From an uncultured bacterium (GTDB lineage Bacteria > Bacillota > Clostridia > Oscillospirales > Oscillospiraceae), in assembly GCA_905214155.1 (NCBI GenBank), contig CAJMLC010000010.1, positions 1 through 25,319 of the forward strand: a DNA stretch of 25,319 nt, read 5' to 3'. Below, in pieces: positions 13,803 to 22,761 of this stretch. The position numbers and the translations under genes were made by a program. The notes under the pieces are model-generated. The model saw only the letters and a list, made by a program, of their open reading frames with translations. It was not told where the DNA came from and searched no databases. The number at the start of each line of letters is the position of its first letter. Within the stretch, counting starts at the first letter, position 1.

Positions 13803-14990
13803 TTACTTCAGCGTTGTGATGACCGCGGAGGCCAGGGCCTCGTCGGACAGCTCCTGTCCGATGCCCGGCAGCTCCGGCACATCGAAATAGCCCTGCTTCG
13901 GCTGATAGTCATATTTGCAGGACCGGATGTTCTCATCCAGCAGCGCCGCAGCGTGATGCTCATGGATCAGATAGTTCGGGATCACGGCCTCGAGCTGGAG
14001 CGCGGCTGCCGTTGCGATCGGGCCGCCGCAGATGTGCATCTGCACCGGGATGTCGTAGATGTGCGCCATATCGCAGATCTTCTTGCCCTCGGTCAGACCG
14101 CCGGTGTTGCCGAGATCCGGCTGGATGACCTGCAGCGCGTGGCTCTCAAAGAACGGGCGATAGCCCCAGCGCGTATAGATGCGCTCGCCGCTGGCCACCG
14201 GGATCTTGATGCTCTTGGAGATGAGCTCCATGTTGCCCGCGTTCATCGGCGACGTCGGCTCCTCATAGTAGAAGCATCCATATTCTTCGATCGCCCGCGC
14301 GAACTGGATTGCGCTGTTCGCGTCCGTCTTCGCGTGCAGCTCCACGATGATGTCCACATCCGGCCCCACCGCCTCGCGCACTGCCGCCAGCCGCGCAACG
14401 GACAGATGCAGATGCTTCTGGTCCATGATGCCGTATGTTCTGTGGCCGTACCAGACGCCCCGGTCGTCAAAGCCCACCGGGTCCACCTTCACCGCGTCAT
14501 AGCCGTCGGCCAGCGCCTTTCTGGCGGCCTCGGCATATTCCTCCGGCTGCACGAGGCAGCGGCTCTCCTTGCCCCAGTCGAACTGGATCTGGCTCGCATA
14601 GGCCCGGAGCTTCTGGTTCGTCTTGCCGCCCAGCAGCTGATAGCACGGCACGTTCAGTGCCTTGCCCTTGATGTCCCAGAGCGCGATGTCGATCGCGCTG
14701 ATCGCGCTCATCACCACGCCGCCATTGCCCATGCCCCAGAACGTCGAGCGGTGCAGCCTGTCCCAGATCTGCTCGTTGTTCATCGGGTCCATCCCGAGGA
14801 TCAGCCGGCCGAAATCCTGCGCCATGCCATAGGCGGCGTCCTTGGCCCGGCCATACGTCAGGCCCATCTCGCCATATCCGCTGATGCCCTCATCCGTATT
14901 GATCCGGACGATCGTCGGGTTCCACGGAGAGCTTTCCGTCGCCGCGCGCCCAAGCGTCACAAGGATCACATCTACACTCGTAATTTTCAT
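13803..14990 (-). CDS. Enolase-superfamily sugar-acid dehydratase (galactonate/mannonate dehydratase-like)
   Basis: The 395-residue protein has the capping domain of the mandelate racemase/muconate lactonizing enzyme group (residues 1-125, with SAISAIDIALWDIKGKALNVPCYQLLGG) and a TIM barrel. By position the metal ligands are Glu217 (VELHAK), Glu243 or Glu244 (YYEEP) and Glu269 (ASGER). Likely acid/base residues are His219 and His319 (MHICGG), as in galactonate and mannonate dehydratases. These enzymes remove water from an aldonic acid to give a 2-keto-3-deoxy acid. Glutamate at the first ligand position, where galactonate dehydratase has aspartate, leaves the substrate open. It is the last gene of the operon, one base after the Ldh2-family gene, with AAGGAGGA before its ATG. 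Confidence 0.88.
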   Translation of the reverse strand: MKITSVDVILVTLGRAATESSPWNPTIVRINTDEGISGYGEMGLTYGRAKDAAYGMAQDFGRLILGMDPMNNEQIWDRLHRSTFWGMGNGGVVMSAISAIDIALWDIKGKALNVPCYQLLGGKTNQKLRAYASQIQFDWGKESRCLVQPEEYAEAARKALADGYDAVKVDPVGFDDRGVWYGHRTYGIMDQKHLHLSVARLAAVREAVGPDVDIIVELHAKTDANSAIQFARAIEEYGCFYYEEPTSPMNAGNMELISKSIKIPVASGERIYTRWGYRPFFESHALQVIQPDLGNTGGLTEGKKICDMAHIYDIPVQMHICGGPIATAAALQLEAVIPNYLIHEHHAAALLDENIRSCKYDYQPKQGYFDVPELPGIGQELSDEALASAVITTLK

Positions 14991-14991
14991 A

Positions 14992-16050
14992 TTAGTCCTC
15001 CTTCAGAACCTCTGCAAGCTCCATTCCCACGCGCTGTCCCGCGAGGATCAGGCTCCGTTTGCCGACTTCGCACGGCACGAGTCCATGCTCCCGCGCGTCC
15101 CGCAGACGCAGCCCCTCCGCGTAGCCCGGATAGATCACGCGGTCAAAGCCCTTTGCGGGCGGGTTGTTCAGGATCCCGTGCGCCCACTGCTCCGCGCGGT
15201 GCGTGTATTCCACCATGTCCATGAACCGCTGCACATCCAGCATCAGGATCTGGCAGCCGTAATTCGACGGCTTCGCCCTGTCCCGGCACAGGCTGATCAC
15301 ATCGTCCTGATAGGCCGCGCCGGTCAGGATCCCGGCGAAGATGTTGATCATCCCCGCGATGCCAGATCCCTTCGGCCCGCCGAACGGCAGCAGAGAGCCG
15401 TGCCGCAGGATCTCCTCCGGGTCGGTACACGGCGCGCCGTTCCGGTCGACGCCGAGGCCCTCCGGCACCTTCTGCCCGAGATTCATCGCGTTCTCCAGCT
15501 TGTTGCCCGCGCAGACCGACGAAGCCATATCCAGGCAATAAGGCGGGAGCGTCCCCATCGGGGCGGCAAATGTCATCGGATTGGTGCCGAAATACTTTTT
15601 CGATCCGCCGAACGGCGCGATCGACGCCGGGGAGTTCGCCATCATCAGCAGGATCTTCCCGTGTGCCGCCGGACGCTCCGCATAATAAAGTCCCGCAGCA
15701 TAGTGCTGCAGATTCGTCATCGACACGCTCGCGATGCCGAATGTCTCCGACATCTCCATCGCAAGGCCGATCCCGGCCTCCGCCACGGTCACGCCGAGTC
15801 CGCCGTCGCCGTCGATCGCCGCCACTGCGGGCGTCTTCCGCTCGATGCGGATCTGCGGCTCGGTATTGATCGTTCCCTTGAGGAACTGCTCGGTGTATTT
15901 GTTCACCAGCGCGAGCCCGTGCGAGAGAACGCCCTTGGCCTCCGTCGTCACGAACAGGTTCGCCTGCTGCCGCGCCCGCGCCGGGCGCAGCCCCGTTTTC
16001 GTAAAGATCTCCGCGACCAGCTCCGTATAGAATTCACAGGATCTTCTCAT
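14992..16050 (-). CDS. Ldh2/YiaK-family (malate/L-lactate/diketogulonate) NAD(P)-dependent dehydrogenase
   Basis: The 352-residue protein belongs to the malate/L-lactate dehydrogenase family that is unrelated to classical LDH. Signature features are SHGLALVNKY with the probable catalytic His44, HYAAGLYYAE (His116), NSPASIAPFGG, KKYFGTNPMTFAAPMG and LLPFGGPKGSGIAGMINIFAG. Family members reduce or oxidise 2-oxo/2-hydroxy acids: malate, ureidoglycolate, delta-1-piperideine-2-carboxylate or 2,3-diketo-L-gulonate (YiaK). With a dehydratase one base downstream and a D-hydroxyacid dehydrogenase overlapping upstream (ATGA), a sugar-acid keto intermediate is the likely substrate. AGGAGG precedes the ATG at 16050. 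The exact substrate cannot be read from sequence. Confidence 0.88.
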   Translation of the reverse strand: MRRSCEFYTELVAEIFTKTGLRPARARQQANLFVTTEAKGVLSHGLALVNKYTEQFLKGTINTEPQIRIERKTPAVAAIDGDGGLGVTVAEAGIGLAMEMSETFGIASVSMTNLQHYAAGLYYAERPAAHGKILLMMANSPASIAPFGGSKKYFGTNPMTFAAPMGTLPPYCLDMASSVCAGNKLENAMNLGQKVPEGLGVDRNGAPCTDPEEILRHGSLLPFGGPKGSGIAGMINIFAGILTGAAYQDDVISLCRDRAKPSNYGCQILMLDVQRFMDMVEYTHRAEQWAHGILNNPPAKGFDRVIYPGYAEGLRLRDAREHGLVPCEVGKRSLILAGQRVGMELAEVLKED

Positions 16051-17051
16051 CGCGCCTCCTGCTCCATGCGCGGATGCACCGGGCTGTTGACCGCGTGCGT
16101 GGGCTTCTGGCCCTGCGCCACCTCGAGCACGCTCTGCACCACGCTCTTCACCGCGTTGTACAAACTCTCCACCGTGAACGACGCATTGTGCGGCGTCAGG
16201 CAGACGCGCTTGCAGTCAAACAGCGGGTACGACGCCTCGGAGATCGGCTCCGACGAAAAAACGTCCAGTCCCGCGCCGCCGATCTCGCCGCGCTGCAGCG
16301 CCTCGATCAGCTCGTCCTCACAGACCACGTCGCCGCGCGACGTGTTGATCAGGATGGCGCTGTTTTTCATCATTGTAAACTGCGCCTTGCCGATGCTGTG
16401 CCGCGTCTCCGGCGTCGACGGCAGATGCAGGCTGATGAAGTCCGCCTCACGGAAAATGCGCTCCGTCCCGTCCACGCGCTCAATATAGTCCGGGAGAGCC
16501 CCGGCGTAGGCGTCATAGCCCAGCACCTTCATGCCGAAGCCCTGCGCCGCGATCTGCGCGACGTGCCGCCCGATGTTGCCGCAGCCGATGATGCCGAGCG
16601 TCCGGCCCGTCAGCTCAAAGCCGCGGGAGGACACATCCGACGTAAACATTTTATACGCCGCCCGCTCCTTGCGGAACCGCACGTCCACCTGCTGCGCGTT
16701 GCGCGCGCATTCCAGCATCAGCATAATCGCCGCCTCGGCGACCGTGCGGCTGTTGATGGCCGGCGTATTGGTGACATAGATGCCCTGCTCCGCCGCATAC
16801 TGCGTGTCCACCGTCTCGTATCCGACGCCCCGGCGGGCGATCAGCTTCAGCTTCGGCGCGGCATCGATGATCGCCTTACCGAAACCATGCTCCGGCTGCT
16901 CGAACGCGACCAGCGCATCGCAGTCCACAATGTCGCGGCAGATCCCGGCCTCCGTCGGTTCGGTCCCGCGCTTGATCTCAATACCGTTTTTCTCTAACTC
17001 CTGCACGGCAAAGGCAGGCATATCATGATAAACCAGCAGCTTAAATGCCAT
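16047..17051 (-). CDS. D-isomer-specific 2-hydroxyacid dehydrogenase (phosphoglycerate dehydrogenase-like)
   Basis: This 334-residue protein has the split catalytic and NAD-binding domains of the D-2-hydroxyacid dehydrogenase family. The nucleotide-binding loop is GIIGCGNIGRHVA (GCGNIG at 156-161). The catalytic triad is Arg239 (NTSRGD), Glu268 (DVFSSEP) and His288 (LTPHNAS). It would interconvert a D-2-hydroxy acid and a 2-oxo acid such as hydroxypyruvate, glyoxylate or a sugar-derived keto acid. It lacks the C-terminal ACT domain of many biosynthetic SerA proteins, and its catabolic neighbours argue against serine synthesis. AAGGAG precedes the ATG. It lies 15 bases after the oppF-like gene and its stop overlaps the next start. 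Confidence 0.92.
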   Translation of the reverse strand: MAFKLLVYHDMPAFAVQELEKNGIEIKRGTEPTEAGICRDIVDCDALVAFEQPEHGFGKAIIDAAPKLKLIARRGVGYETVDTQYAAEQGIYVTNTPAINSRTVAEAAIMLMLECARNAQQVDVRFRKERAAYKMFTSDVSSRGFELTGRTLGIIGCGNIGRHVAQIAAQGFGMKVLGYDAYAGALPDYIERVDGTERIFREADFISLHLPSTPETRHSIGKAQFTMMKNSAILINTSRGDVVCEDELIEALQRGEIGGAGLDVFSSEPISEASYPLFDCKRVCLTPHNASFTVESLYNAVKSVVQSVLEVAQGQKPTHAVNSPVHPRMEQEAR

Positions 17052-17066
17052 TTTGCTCCTTCTTTC

Positions 17067-18071
17067 TCACTCCAGCGAGGTGGTTTCCGCTTCCAGCATC
17101 TTCTCACGCGACTGCTCCGCAAAGTGGCAGGCCACACAGTGTCCCGGCGCGACCTCCTTCAGCTCCGGCGACTGCTCGAAGCAGCACGGCTGCGCCATCC
17201 AGCAGCGCGGGGCGAAGCGGCAGCCGGGCTTCGGATTCATCGGGCTCGGTACGTCGCCCTTGAGCAGGATGCGGCGGATCTTCTTCTCGACATCCACCTG
17301 CGGCACCGCAGAGAGCAGTGCGATCGAATACGGGTGCATCGTGCTCTCAAACATGGTATCCGTGTCGCAGAGCTCCACAATCTGTCCCAGATACATGACC
17401 GCGATGCGGTTGGAGATATGGCGCACGACGCTCAGGTCGTGCGAGATGAACAGATAGGAGATGCCGAGCTCCTTCTGAATGTCCATCAGCAGATTGATGA
17501 TCTTCGCCTGGACCGACACGTCCAGCGACGAGACCGGCTCGTCGCACACGATCAGCTTCGGATTCAGCGACAGGGCCCGCGCAATGCCGACGACCTGCCG
17601 CATGCCGCCGTCCAGCTCGTGCGGATAGTGATCGAGCAGGTTTTCCGGGATGTCCACGCGCTGGCAGAGCTGCTCCACCATGCGGTCGATCTCTTCGCTC
17701 GTCCCCAGCTTCTGCACCTCGAACGGCTCTCGCAGGATCTTGCGGACCGTCTTTCTCGGGTTCAGTGAGGAATACGGATCCTGGAAGATGATCTGCATCT
17801 TCCGGCGCAGGGCCTGGCTCTCCGCGCCCTTCGCCTGGAATACATCCGTTCCCTCGAAGAGCAGCTCGCCGTCCGTGGCCTTCAGCAGGCGCATCGCCAC
17901 ATTGCCGATCGTGCTCTTGCCGCAGCCGGACTCACCGACCAGACCGAGCGTCTCGCCGGGGTAGATGTCAAAGCTCACATCGTCCACCGCATGCAGCTTG
18001 CCCTTGCCCTTGATCGTAAAATACATCTTCAGGTGCTTTGCCTCGACAAGCGGTCTTTTTTCAGTTGTCAT
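17067..18071 (-). CDS. Opp/Dpp-type ABC transporter ATPase (OppF/DppF-like)
   Basis: This 334-residue ATPase has Walker A GESGCGKST (46-54), Q-loop FQDPYSSLNPRKTV, signature ELDGGMRQVVGIARAL, Walker B LIVCDEPVSSLD and H-loop FISHDLSVV. The signature reads LDGG instead of LSGG, a variant also found in some DppF-type proteins. The C-terminal tail has the oligopeptide-transporter cysteine pattern (CRFAPRC, then CC and C). It pairs with the upstream OppD-like ATPase as a heterodimer on the cytoplasmic face of the importer. Start: ATG at 18071, with AAGGAGGG upstream; longer frames overlap the previous gene and lack a site. Confidence 0.92.
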   Translation of the reverse strand: MTTEKRPLVEAKHLKMYFTIKGKGKLHAVDDVSFDIYPGETLGLVGESGCGKSTIGNVAMRLLKATDGELLFEGTDVFQAKGAESQALRRKMQIIFQDPYSSLNPRKTVRKILREPFEVQKLGTSEEIDRMVEQLCQRVDIPENLLDHYPHELDGGMRQVVGIARALSLNPKLIVCDEPVSSLDVSVQAKIINLLMDIQKELGISYLFISHDLSVVRHISNRIAVMYLGQIVELCDTDTMFESTMHPYSIALLSAVPQVDVEKKIRRILLKGDVPSPMNPKPGCRFAPRCWMAQPCCFEQSPELKEVAPGHCVACHFAEQSREKMLEAETTSLE

Positions 18072-18084
18072 ATCAAAGCCCTCC

Positions 18085-19041
18085 TTATTCCGCGAAGCAC
18101 GCCACATAGTGGTCGTCGTTGATCCGCCGCATCTGCGGCTGGCAGCTCTTGCATTCCGCCGTGCATCCAGCGCAGCGGGGATGGAACGCGCAGCCCTCCG
18201 GCAGATTCTGCGGGTCGGCCACACGGCCCGGAATGGCATGCAGCCGTTCCCGCTCGCCGCTCAGACGCGGGATCGCGTTGAGCAGGCCCACTGTGTACGG
18301 ATGTGCAGGATGCTTGAACACCTCATAGACCGTGCCATATTCGATGATGCGCCCGGCATACATGACGGCCACCTTCTGACACAGCTCCGCCACGATGCCG
18401 AGGTTGTGCGTGATCATCAGCAGCGACGAGTTATACTGCACCTGGAGCTGCTTCATCAGCTCGAGGATCTGCGCCTGGATCGTCACGTCCAGCGCCGTCG
18501 TCGGCTCGTCCGCGATCAGCAGCTCAGGATTACAGGCCAGGCCCGCCGCAATGCCGACACGCTGACGCATGCCGCCGGAAAACTGGTTCGGATAGTCCTT
18601 GATGCGGTTGCCCTTGATGCCCACCATCTCCAGCAGCTCCTGCGCGCGAGCCTTGGCCTCCTTGTCCTTCATGCCGCTGTGCTTGCGCAGCACCATGGCG
18701 ATCTGCTCGCCGACGGTGAAGACCGGGTTCAGCGCGGTCAGTGGATTCTGAAAGATCATCGAGATGCGGTTGCCACGCAGGTTTTCCAACTCTTTCTCCT
18801 TCATCTCGAAGACCGATCTCCCGCAGTAGGTGATCTCGCCGCTGGTGTAGCGGCCGGCCGGCTTCGGCAGCAGGTTCAGGATCGACAGCGCGGTCGTCGT
18901 TTTGCCCGCGCCGGACTCGCCCACAAGGCCGAGGCTCTCGCCTTTATGGATCGTCAGGCTCAGGCCGTTGAGCGCATGCACAATGGCGCGCTCCGTCTTG
19001 AATTCCACGGCCAGATCTGTGATTTTCAGCAGTTCTTCCAT
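18085..19041 (-). CDS. Opp/Dpp-type ABC transporter ATPase (OppD/DppD-like)
   Basis: The protein has 318 residues, with Walker A GESGAGKTT (41-49), Q-loop IFQNPLTALNPVFTV, signature FSGGMRQRVGIAAGLA, Walker B LLIADEPTTALD and H-loop MITHNLGIV. The C-terminal extension HPAHPYTVGLLNAIP followed by CAFHPRCAGCTAEC is typical of OppD/DppD and may coordinate a cluster. It is the first of two non-identical ATPases that drive the importer. AGGAGAAC precedes the ATG. The oppF-like gene begins 13 bases after the stop. Confidence 0.93.
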   Translation of the reverse strand: MEELLKITDLAVEFKTERAIVHALNGLSLTIHKGESLGLVGESGAGKTTTALSILNLLPKPAGRYTSGEITYCGRSVFEMKEKELENLRGNRISMIFQNPLTALNPVFTVGEQIAMVLRKHSGMKDKEAKARAQELLEMVGIKGNRIKDYPNQFSGGMRQRVGIAAGLACNPELLIADEPTTALDVTIQAQILELMKQLQVQYNSSLLMITHNLGIVAELCQKVAVMYAGRIIEYGTVYEVFKHPAHPYTVGLLNAIPRLSGERERLHAIPGRVADPQNLPEGCAFHPRCAGCTAECKSCQPQMRRINDDHYVACFAE

Positions 19042-19056
19042 CTTTGTTCTCCTATA

Positions 19057-19908
19057 TCAGACCTTTTTCGGATCCAGCACGTCGCGCAGACCGTCGCCAA
19101 GGAAGTTGAAGGCGAGCACGGTGATCATCAGCGCGATGCCCGGCGCCAGCACCAGCCACGGCGACGTCGCCAGATACTGCCGTCCGTCGGCGATCATGTT
19201 GCCCCAGGAGGGCGTCGGCGCGGGGATGCCGAGGTTGAGGAAGCTCAGCGTCGCCTCGACGAGGATCGCGTTGCCGAAACGGCTGCTGGCCAGAATGATG
19301 ATCGGCGTCGTCACGTTCGGAAGGATCTGCGTGAACATGATGTGCAGGTTCGACGCGCCGAGCACCTTCGACGCCGACACGAATTCCTGCTTCTTGACGA
19401 CCATGACGTTGTTCCGCACCACTTTACAGTAGCGCACCCAGCCCGAGATCGTCAGCACCGCGATCAGGTTGAACACGCTCGTACCCATCACGGCCATGAC
19501 CGCGATGGCAAGGATAATGTTCGGCAGCGCCAGGAACACGTCGCACGCGCGCATGATCACCTTGTCCACCGCGCCGCCGATATAACCCGCGATGATTCCG
19601 AGTGCCGTCCCGAGCAGCACCTGCAAAAGTACCGCAGCCGCCGCGATCAGCAGCGATGCCGTGCCGCCCGTCAGTAGCCGGGTGAGCACGTCGCGGCCCA
19701 GCTGATCGGTGCCGAGAATGTGTCCGCTCAGCCCGTCGGCAAAGCCGACCGGCGCGATCATACGCTCGCTGATCGAAGATTTCTCCGCGTCATACGTCAC
19801 GTAAAGCGGCGAAAGAAAGCATATAATGAGTACGCTCAGCGCCAGGATGATGCCCACCATAAAGAAGGGACTCCGGCCCATTCTGCGTAAAATAATTCCC
19901 TTATTCAA
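19057..19908 (-). CDS. Opp/Dpp-type ABC transporter permease (OppC/DppC-like), TTG start
   Basis: This 283-residue membrane protein has an N-terminal helix, a periplasmic segment with HILGTDQLGRDVLTRLLTGG (the DppC hallmark) and about five more helices. The EAA loop is EFVSASKVLGASNLHIMFTQILPN and the C-terminal part has EATLSFLNLGIPAPTPSWG. The reading frame begins with TTG at 19908; AAGGAGG lies eight bases upstream, overlapping the end of the oppB-like gene. The next in-frame ATG is nine codons later and has no good site, so the TTG start is preferred. Together with the OppB-like permease it forms the transmembrane channel. Confidence 0.92.
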   Translation of the reverse strand: MNKGIILRRMGRSPFFMVGIILALSVLIICFLSPLYVTYDAEKSSISERMIAPVGFADGLSGHILGTDQLGRDVLTRLLTGGTASLLIAAAAVLLQVLLGTALGIIAGYIGGAVDKVIMRACDVFLALPNIILAIAVMAVMGTSVFNLIAVLTISGWVRYCKVVRNNVMVVKKQEFVSASKVLGASNLHIMFTQILPNVTTPIIILASSRFGNAILVEATLSFLNLGIPAPTPSWGNMIADGRQYLATSPWLVLAPGIALMITVLAFNFLGDGLRDVLDPKKV

Positions 19909-19921
19909 GACCTGTGCCTCC

Positions 19922-20845
19922 TTACTCCAGCGTGATACGCGGGTCTACCAAAGAGTTGATGATGTCCACAATCAGATTGATGACCGCAAACATCGCCGCG
20001 ATGACCAGCAGCGACGACTGCACCAGCGAATAATCGCGCGTGCTGACCGCCTGATAGACCAGCTGTCCGAGGCCGGACCACGAGAAGATCGTCTCCACGA
20101 CCACAGTGCCGGCCAGAAATACGCCGATCTGCACACCGACAAGCGTAATGATCGGGATCAGCGCATTTTTGAACGCATACTTCCAGAGCACCTGCTTGCG
20201 GCTCATGCCCTTGGCATAGGTCGCGGTGATGTAGTCCTCCTTCAGGACGTCGATCATACCGGACCGGCCGATGCGCGTGATCTCGGCTGCGACCGGATAG
20301 CCCAGCGTGATCGCCGGCAGGATCACGTATTTGATCCCGCCATAACCCATCGCCGGCAGCCAGCCGAGCTTGGATGAGAAGACATAGATGAGTAGAATGC
20401 CGAGCCAGACCGGAGACATGGACTGGCCAAAGATGGCGAAAAACATCGCCATGAAATCCGTCACCGTGCCCTGCTTGGACCCGGCGACCACGCCCAGCGG
20501 GATACTCACCGCGAGGCAGACGACGATCGTCCAGAAGGTCAGCTTGCCGGTCACAGGCATGCGGCTGGCAATGATCTTCGAGACCGCCTGTTTATAGATC
20601 GTAGAGGTTCCGAGGTCGCCCCGCAGGACGCCGGACATATACATAAAATATTGCTGATAAAGCGGCTTATCCAAGCCGAGCTTGATCTCCATCTGCTGGA
20701 CCTGTTCTTCCGTTGCGTCATCGGGAAGCATCATGCGCGCGGGGTTGCCGCTTGCCATACGGATCAGCAGGAAGGCGAAGATGGAGACGAAGAACAGGAC
20801 AATCAGGGTTTGAAGCACCCGCTTGCCGATGTAGCGTAAAAACAT
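19922..20845 (-). CDS. Opp/Dpp-type ABC transporter permease (OppB/DppB-like)
   Basis: The 307-residue permease starts with MFLRYIGKRVLQTLIVLFF, typical of DppB. A periplasmic stretch has SGNPARMMLPDDATEEQ and LGLDKPLYQQYFMYMSGVLRGDLGTS. About six membrane helices and the EAA loop EDYITATYAKGMSRKQVLWKYAFKNALIP follow. GGAGGAATGAATT lies before the ATG. It is separated from the binding-protein gene by an 89-base gap that holds a strong stem-loop, and its stop is 13 bases before the oppC-like TTG. Confidence 0.94.
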   Translation of the reverse strand: MFLRYIGKRVLQTLIVLFFVSIFAFLLIRMASGNPARMMLPDDATEEQVQQMEIKLGLDKPLYQQYFMYMSGVLRGDLGTSTIYKQAVSKIIASRMPVTGKLTFWTIVVCLAVSIPLGVVAGSKQGTVTDFMAMFFAIFGQSMSPVWLGILLIYVFSSKLGWLPAMGYGGIKYVILPAITLGYPVAAEITRIGRSGMIDVLKEDYITATYAKGMSRKQVLWKYAFKNALIPIITLVGVQIGVFLAGTVVVETIFSWSGLGQLVYQAVSTRDYSLVQSSLLVIAAMFAVINLIVDIINSLVDPRITLE

Positions 20846-20866
20846 AATTCATTCCTCCGACGGTTC

Positions 20867-20909
20867 AAACCGTTGCAGATGGCCCTTGCGGGCCATCTGC
20901 AGCCGGTTT
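20867..20909 (-). other. Intercistronic stem-loop between the binding protein and OppB-like genes
   Basis: On the minus strand a 12-bp perfect stem (20874-20885 with 20890-20901) is capped by a GCAA tetraloop of the stable GNRA type. An outer 6-bp helix AAACCG/CGGTTT (20867-20872 with 20904-20909) extends it. No T-run follows. The position, directly after a solute-binding-protein gene, fits an mRNA 3' stabiliser or partial terminator that makes the binding protein more abundant than the permeases. Confidence 0.8.
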
Positions 20910-20934
20910 ATGGGATCAGATCTTGCCGAATCTC

Positions 20935-22548
20935 TTATTCATGCGTGACATACTTGAAGTTGAACAGGCCGTCCTGATAGAGTTCGATGCCCTCCACGCC
21001 GTAGGTGATGGCGTAGGTCGAAGCCAGGCGAACCAGCGGCAGGTGGACCAGATCCTCGCTCCACATGACCACGCACTCTTCCAGAAGTGCTCTGCGCGCA
21101 TCGGGATCCATCTCGGAGTTGGACTCAATGATCTTCTCATTGAGCGCCTCATCCACGAAGAAGCTGTGGTGCGCGTCGTTCAGAACACGCATGTTGAAGT
21201 ACTTGTAGGGTTCGCCGTTCTCCTGCATCGTCGCCACGAGGAAGACGTCATAATCGCCGGTGGCGCGCAGGTCGCTGAGCGTCGCGGTCTCCACGATCTC
21301 CACGGAGGAGTTGAAACCGACTTCCTGCAGCATGTCGGACACAGCCAGCAGGCTCTCCTGCGATTTCTTCGTGCCGGTGTTGGAGACGAGCACGATCGGT
21401 TCGCCGTTGTAGATGCTGTCCGCGAGATAGGCCTTCGCGGTATCCGGATCATAGTCATAGTGCGCGGTCTTGTCGCTGTAGCCGATAACCGTTTCGACTG
21501 CAAAGCTGTCCGTCACAGACGCCTGGCCGCCGAAGACATAGTCCGCGATGCTCTGGCGGTCGATCGCATGCGCGAACGCCAGACGGACGTTTTTGTCGCG
21601 GAACACGGAGTTCTCACCGCACTGGAAGCCAAAGTACTGGACCGTACCGGTGTTGATATTGACCAGCTCGATCTGGTCCTCGCTGCCATCGTAGAGGCCG
21701 ATGTTGTCCGAGGCAATGCCGGAGGACGCAATGTATGCCTGCACGTCGCCGTTGCGGTGCGCCGCGACTGCGGTGGACGCCTCGAGCACGAATCTCAGAT
21801 AGACGTCATCATAGTAGGAGTCAAAGTCACCCCAGTAGTTCTCGTTCTTGGTCACGTGGACATACTGGCCATCGATCCACTCATCGAACACCCACGGGCC
21901 GGTGCCGATGAAATTCTGGTCGTTGAAGGCCGCCTCGCCTTCCGCTTCCCACTGAGCCTTCTGGATGATGGCCGTGACGGAGAGGCTGTTCATAACAGCA
22001 GCATAGGGCTGAGAGAGCGTGATGGTGACCGTATAGTCGTCAGAGGATTCCACGCTCTCCAGCAGGGACCAGTAGATCGAGGAGATGTTCAGCTCGCGGT
22101 TGTCGATCAGCCGCTGGAACGTGCAGACCACGTCCGCCGCGGTGAAGTCGGTGCCGTCCTGCCACTTGACGTCCTTGCGGAGCACAAAGGTGATCTGCGT
22201 GCCGTCATCCGAGAACGACCAGCTCTCTGCGAGGCCCGGGGTGTAGTTGCCCGCGTGGTCCGATTCGACCAGCGCGTCAAAGCACATGTTTCTCGGCTGA
22301 TAGCCGGGCGCGTTGTTCGCGTCGTGCGGGTCGAGCGTCACGAGGTTTTCGCTGAGCGCGATGGACAGCGTCTTGCCGGCGGCCGCCGTGTTGTCCGCTG
22401 CGGCGGTCGTGTCGCTGCTCGTGTCGTTTGCTGTGGGGGTCGTTGCGTCTGTGGGATCCTGCGTGGTATCCGCGCTCGTGCCCGAGCAGGCCGCGAGGCC
22501 AAGCACCAGCACCAACGCCAGCAGAAGCGCGATCATACGTTTTTTCAT
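20935..22548 (-). CDS. Extracellular solute-binding lipoprotein, family 5 (OppA/DppA-like)
   Basis: The 537-residue precursor has a lipoprotein signal with lipobox LAAC (Cys21) and a Thr/Asp/Ala-rich linker to about residue 57. The SBP_bac_5 domain shows SENLVTLDPHDANN, GLAESWSFSDDGTQITFVLRKDVKWQDGTDFTA (in two blocks), IGTGPWVFDEW and RLAFAHAIDRQ. This family binds oligopeptides, dipeptides, nickel chelates, opines or oligosaccharides, so the ligand is not defined by fold. Neighbouring sugar-acid enzymes suggest a sugar-acid or glycoconjugate ligand. ATG at 22548 with GGAGG five bases upstream fits the signal peptide better than the ATG at 22563. A 213-base gap precedes it. Confidence 0.92.
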   Translation of the reverse strand: MKKRMIALLLALVLVLGLAACSGTSADTTQDPTDATTPTANDTSSDTTAAADNTAAAGKTLSIALSENLVTLDPHDANNAPGYQPRNMCFDALVESDHAGNYTPGLAESWSFSDDGTQITFVLRKDVKWQDGTDFTAADVVCTFQRLIDNRELNISSIYWSLLESVESSDDYTVTITLSQPYAAVMNSLSVTAIIQKAQWEAEGEAAFNDQNFIGTGPWVFDEWIDGQYVHVTKNENYWGDFDSYYDDVYLRFVLEASTAVAAHRNGDVQAYIASSGIASDNIGLYDGSEDQIELVNINTGTVQYFGFQCGENSVFRDKNVRLAFAHAIDRQSIADYVFGGQASVTDSFAVETVIGYSDKTAHYDYDPDTAKAYLADSIYNGEPIVLVSNTGTKKSQESLLAVSDMLQEVGFNSSVEIVETATLSDLRATGDYDVFLVATMQENGEPYKYFNMRVLNDAHHSFFVDEALNEKIIESNSEMDPDARRALLEECVVMWSEDLVHLPLVRLASTYAITYGVEGIELYQDGLFNFKYVTHE

Positions 22549-22761
22549 AGGAACCTCCATCATATTTTTGTTTTTAGGCAGCGGCTGCGTGCCGCCCGCG
22601 CCCTTCGTGCGCTGCTTTTCAGATCCTTGGCTGGATCTTTTGAAATCGTGCGTGTATTTCAGATGCTCCAGCTCCGGAAAACTGCGCCTTGGAGCCGCGG
22701 ATAGGCCGTCGACGCACTGCCATTTTATTTTACGATCTTGCGATCGCAGAATACGGTCTGC
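22549..22761. other. 213-bp gap between the KduD-like and binding-protein genes
   Basis: This is the largest internal gap of the operon. I see a short stem AGATCC/GGATCT around 22620-22637 and a GC-rich stretch near 22580-22615, but no clear terminator and no promoter with two good hexamers on the minus strand. The gap could still hold an internal promoter for the transporter genes. Confidence 0.4.

Noticed and set aside
17965..19677. 570-codon plus-strand frame opposite the oppD/oppC-like genes (also 14842-16488 and 20923-22704)
   Set aside because: Antisense shadows of well-supported ABC transporter and dehydrogenase genes.
20935..22548. Nickel-specific binding protein (NikA) to supply LarC
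   Set aside because: The family-5 fold would allow it, but the operon context is carbohydrate-acid catabolism and I see no NikA-specific feature.
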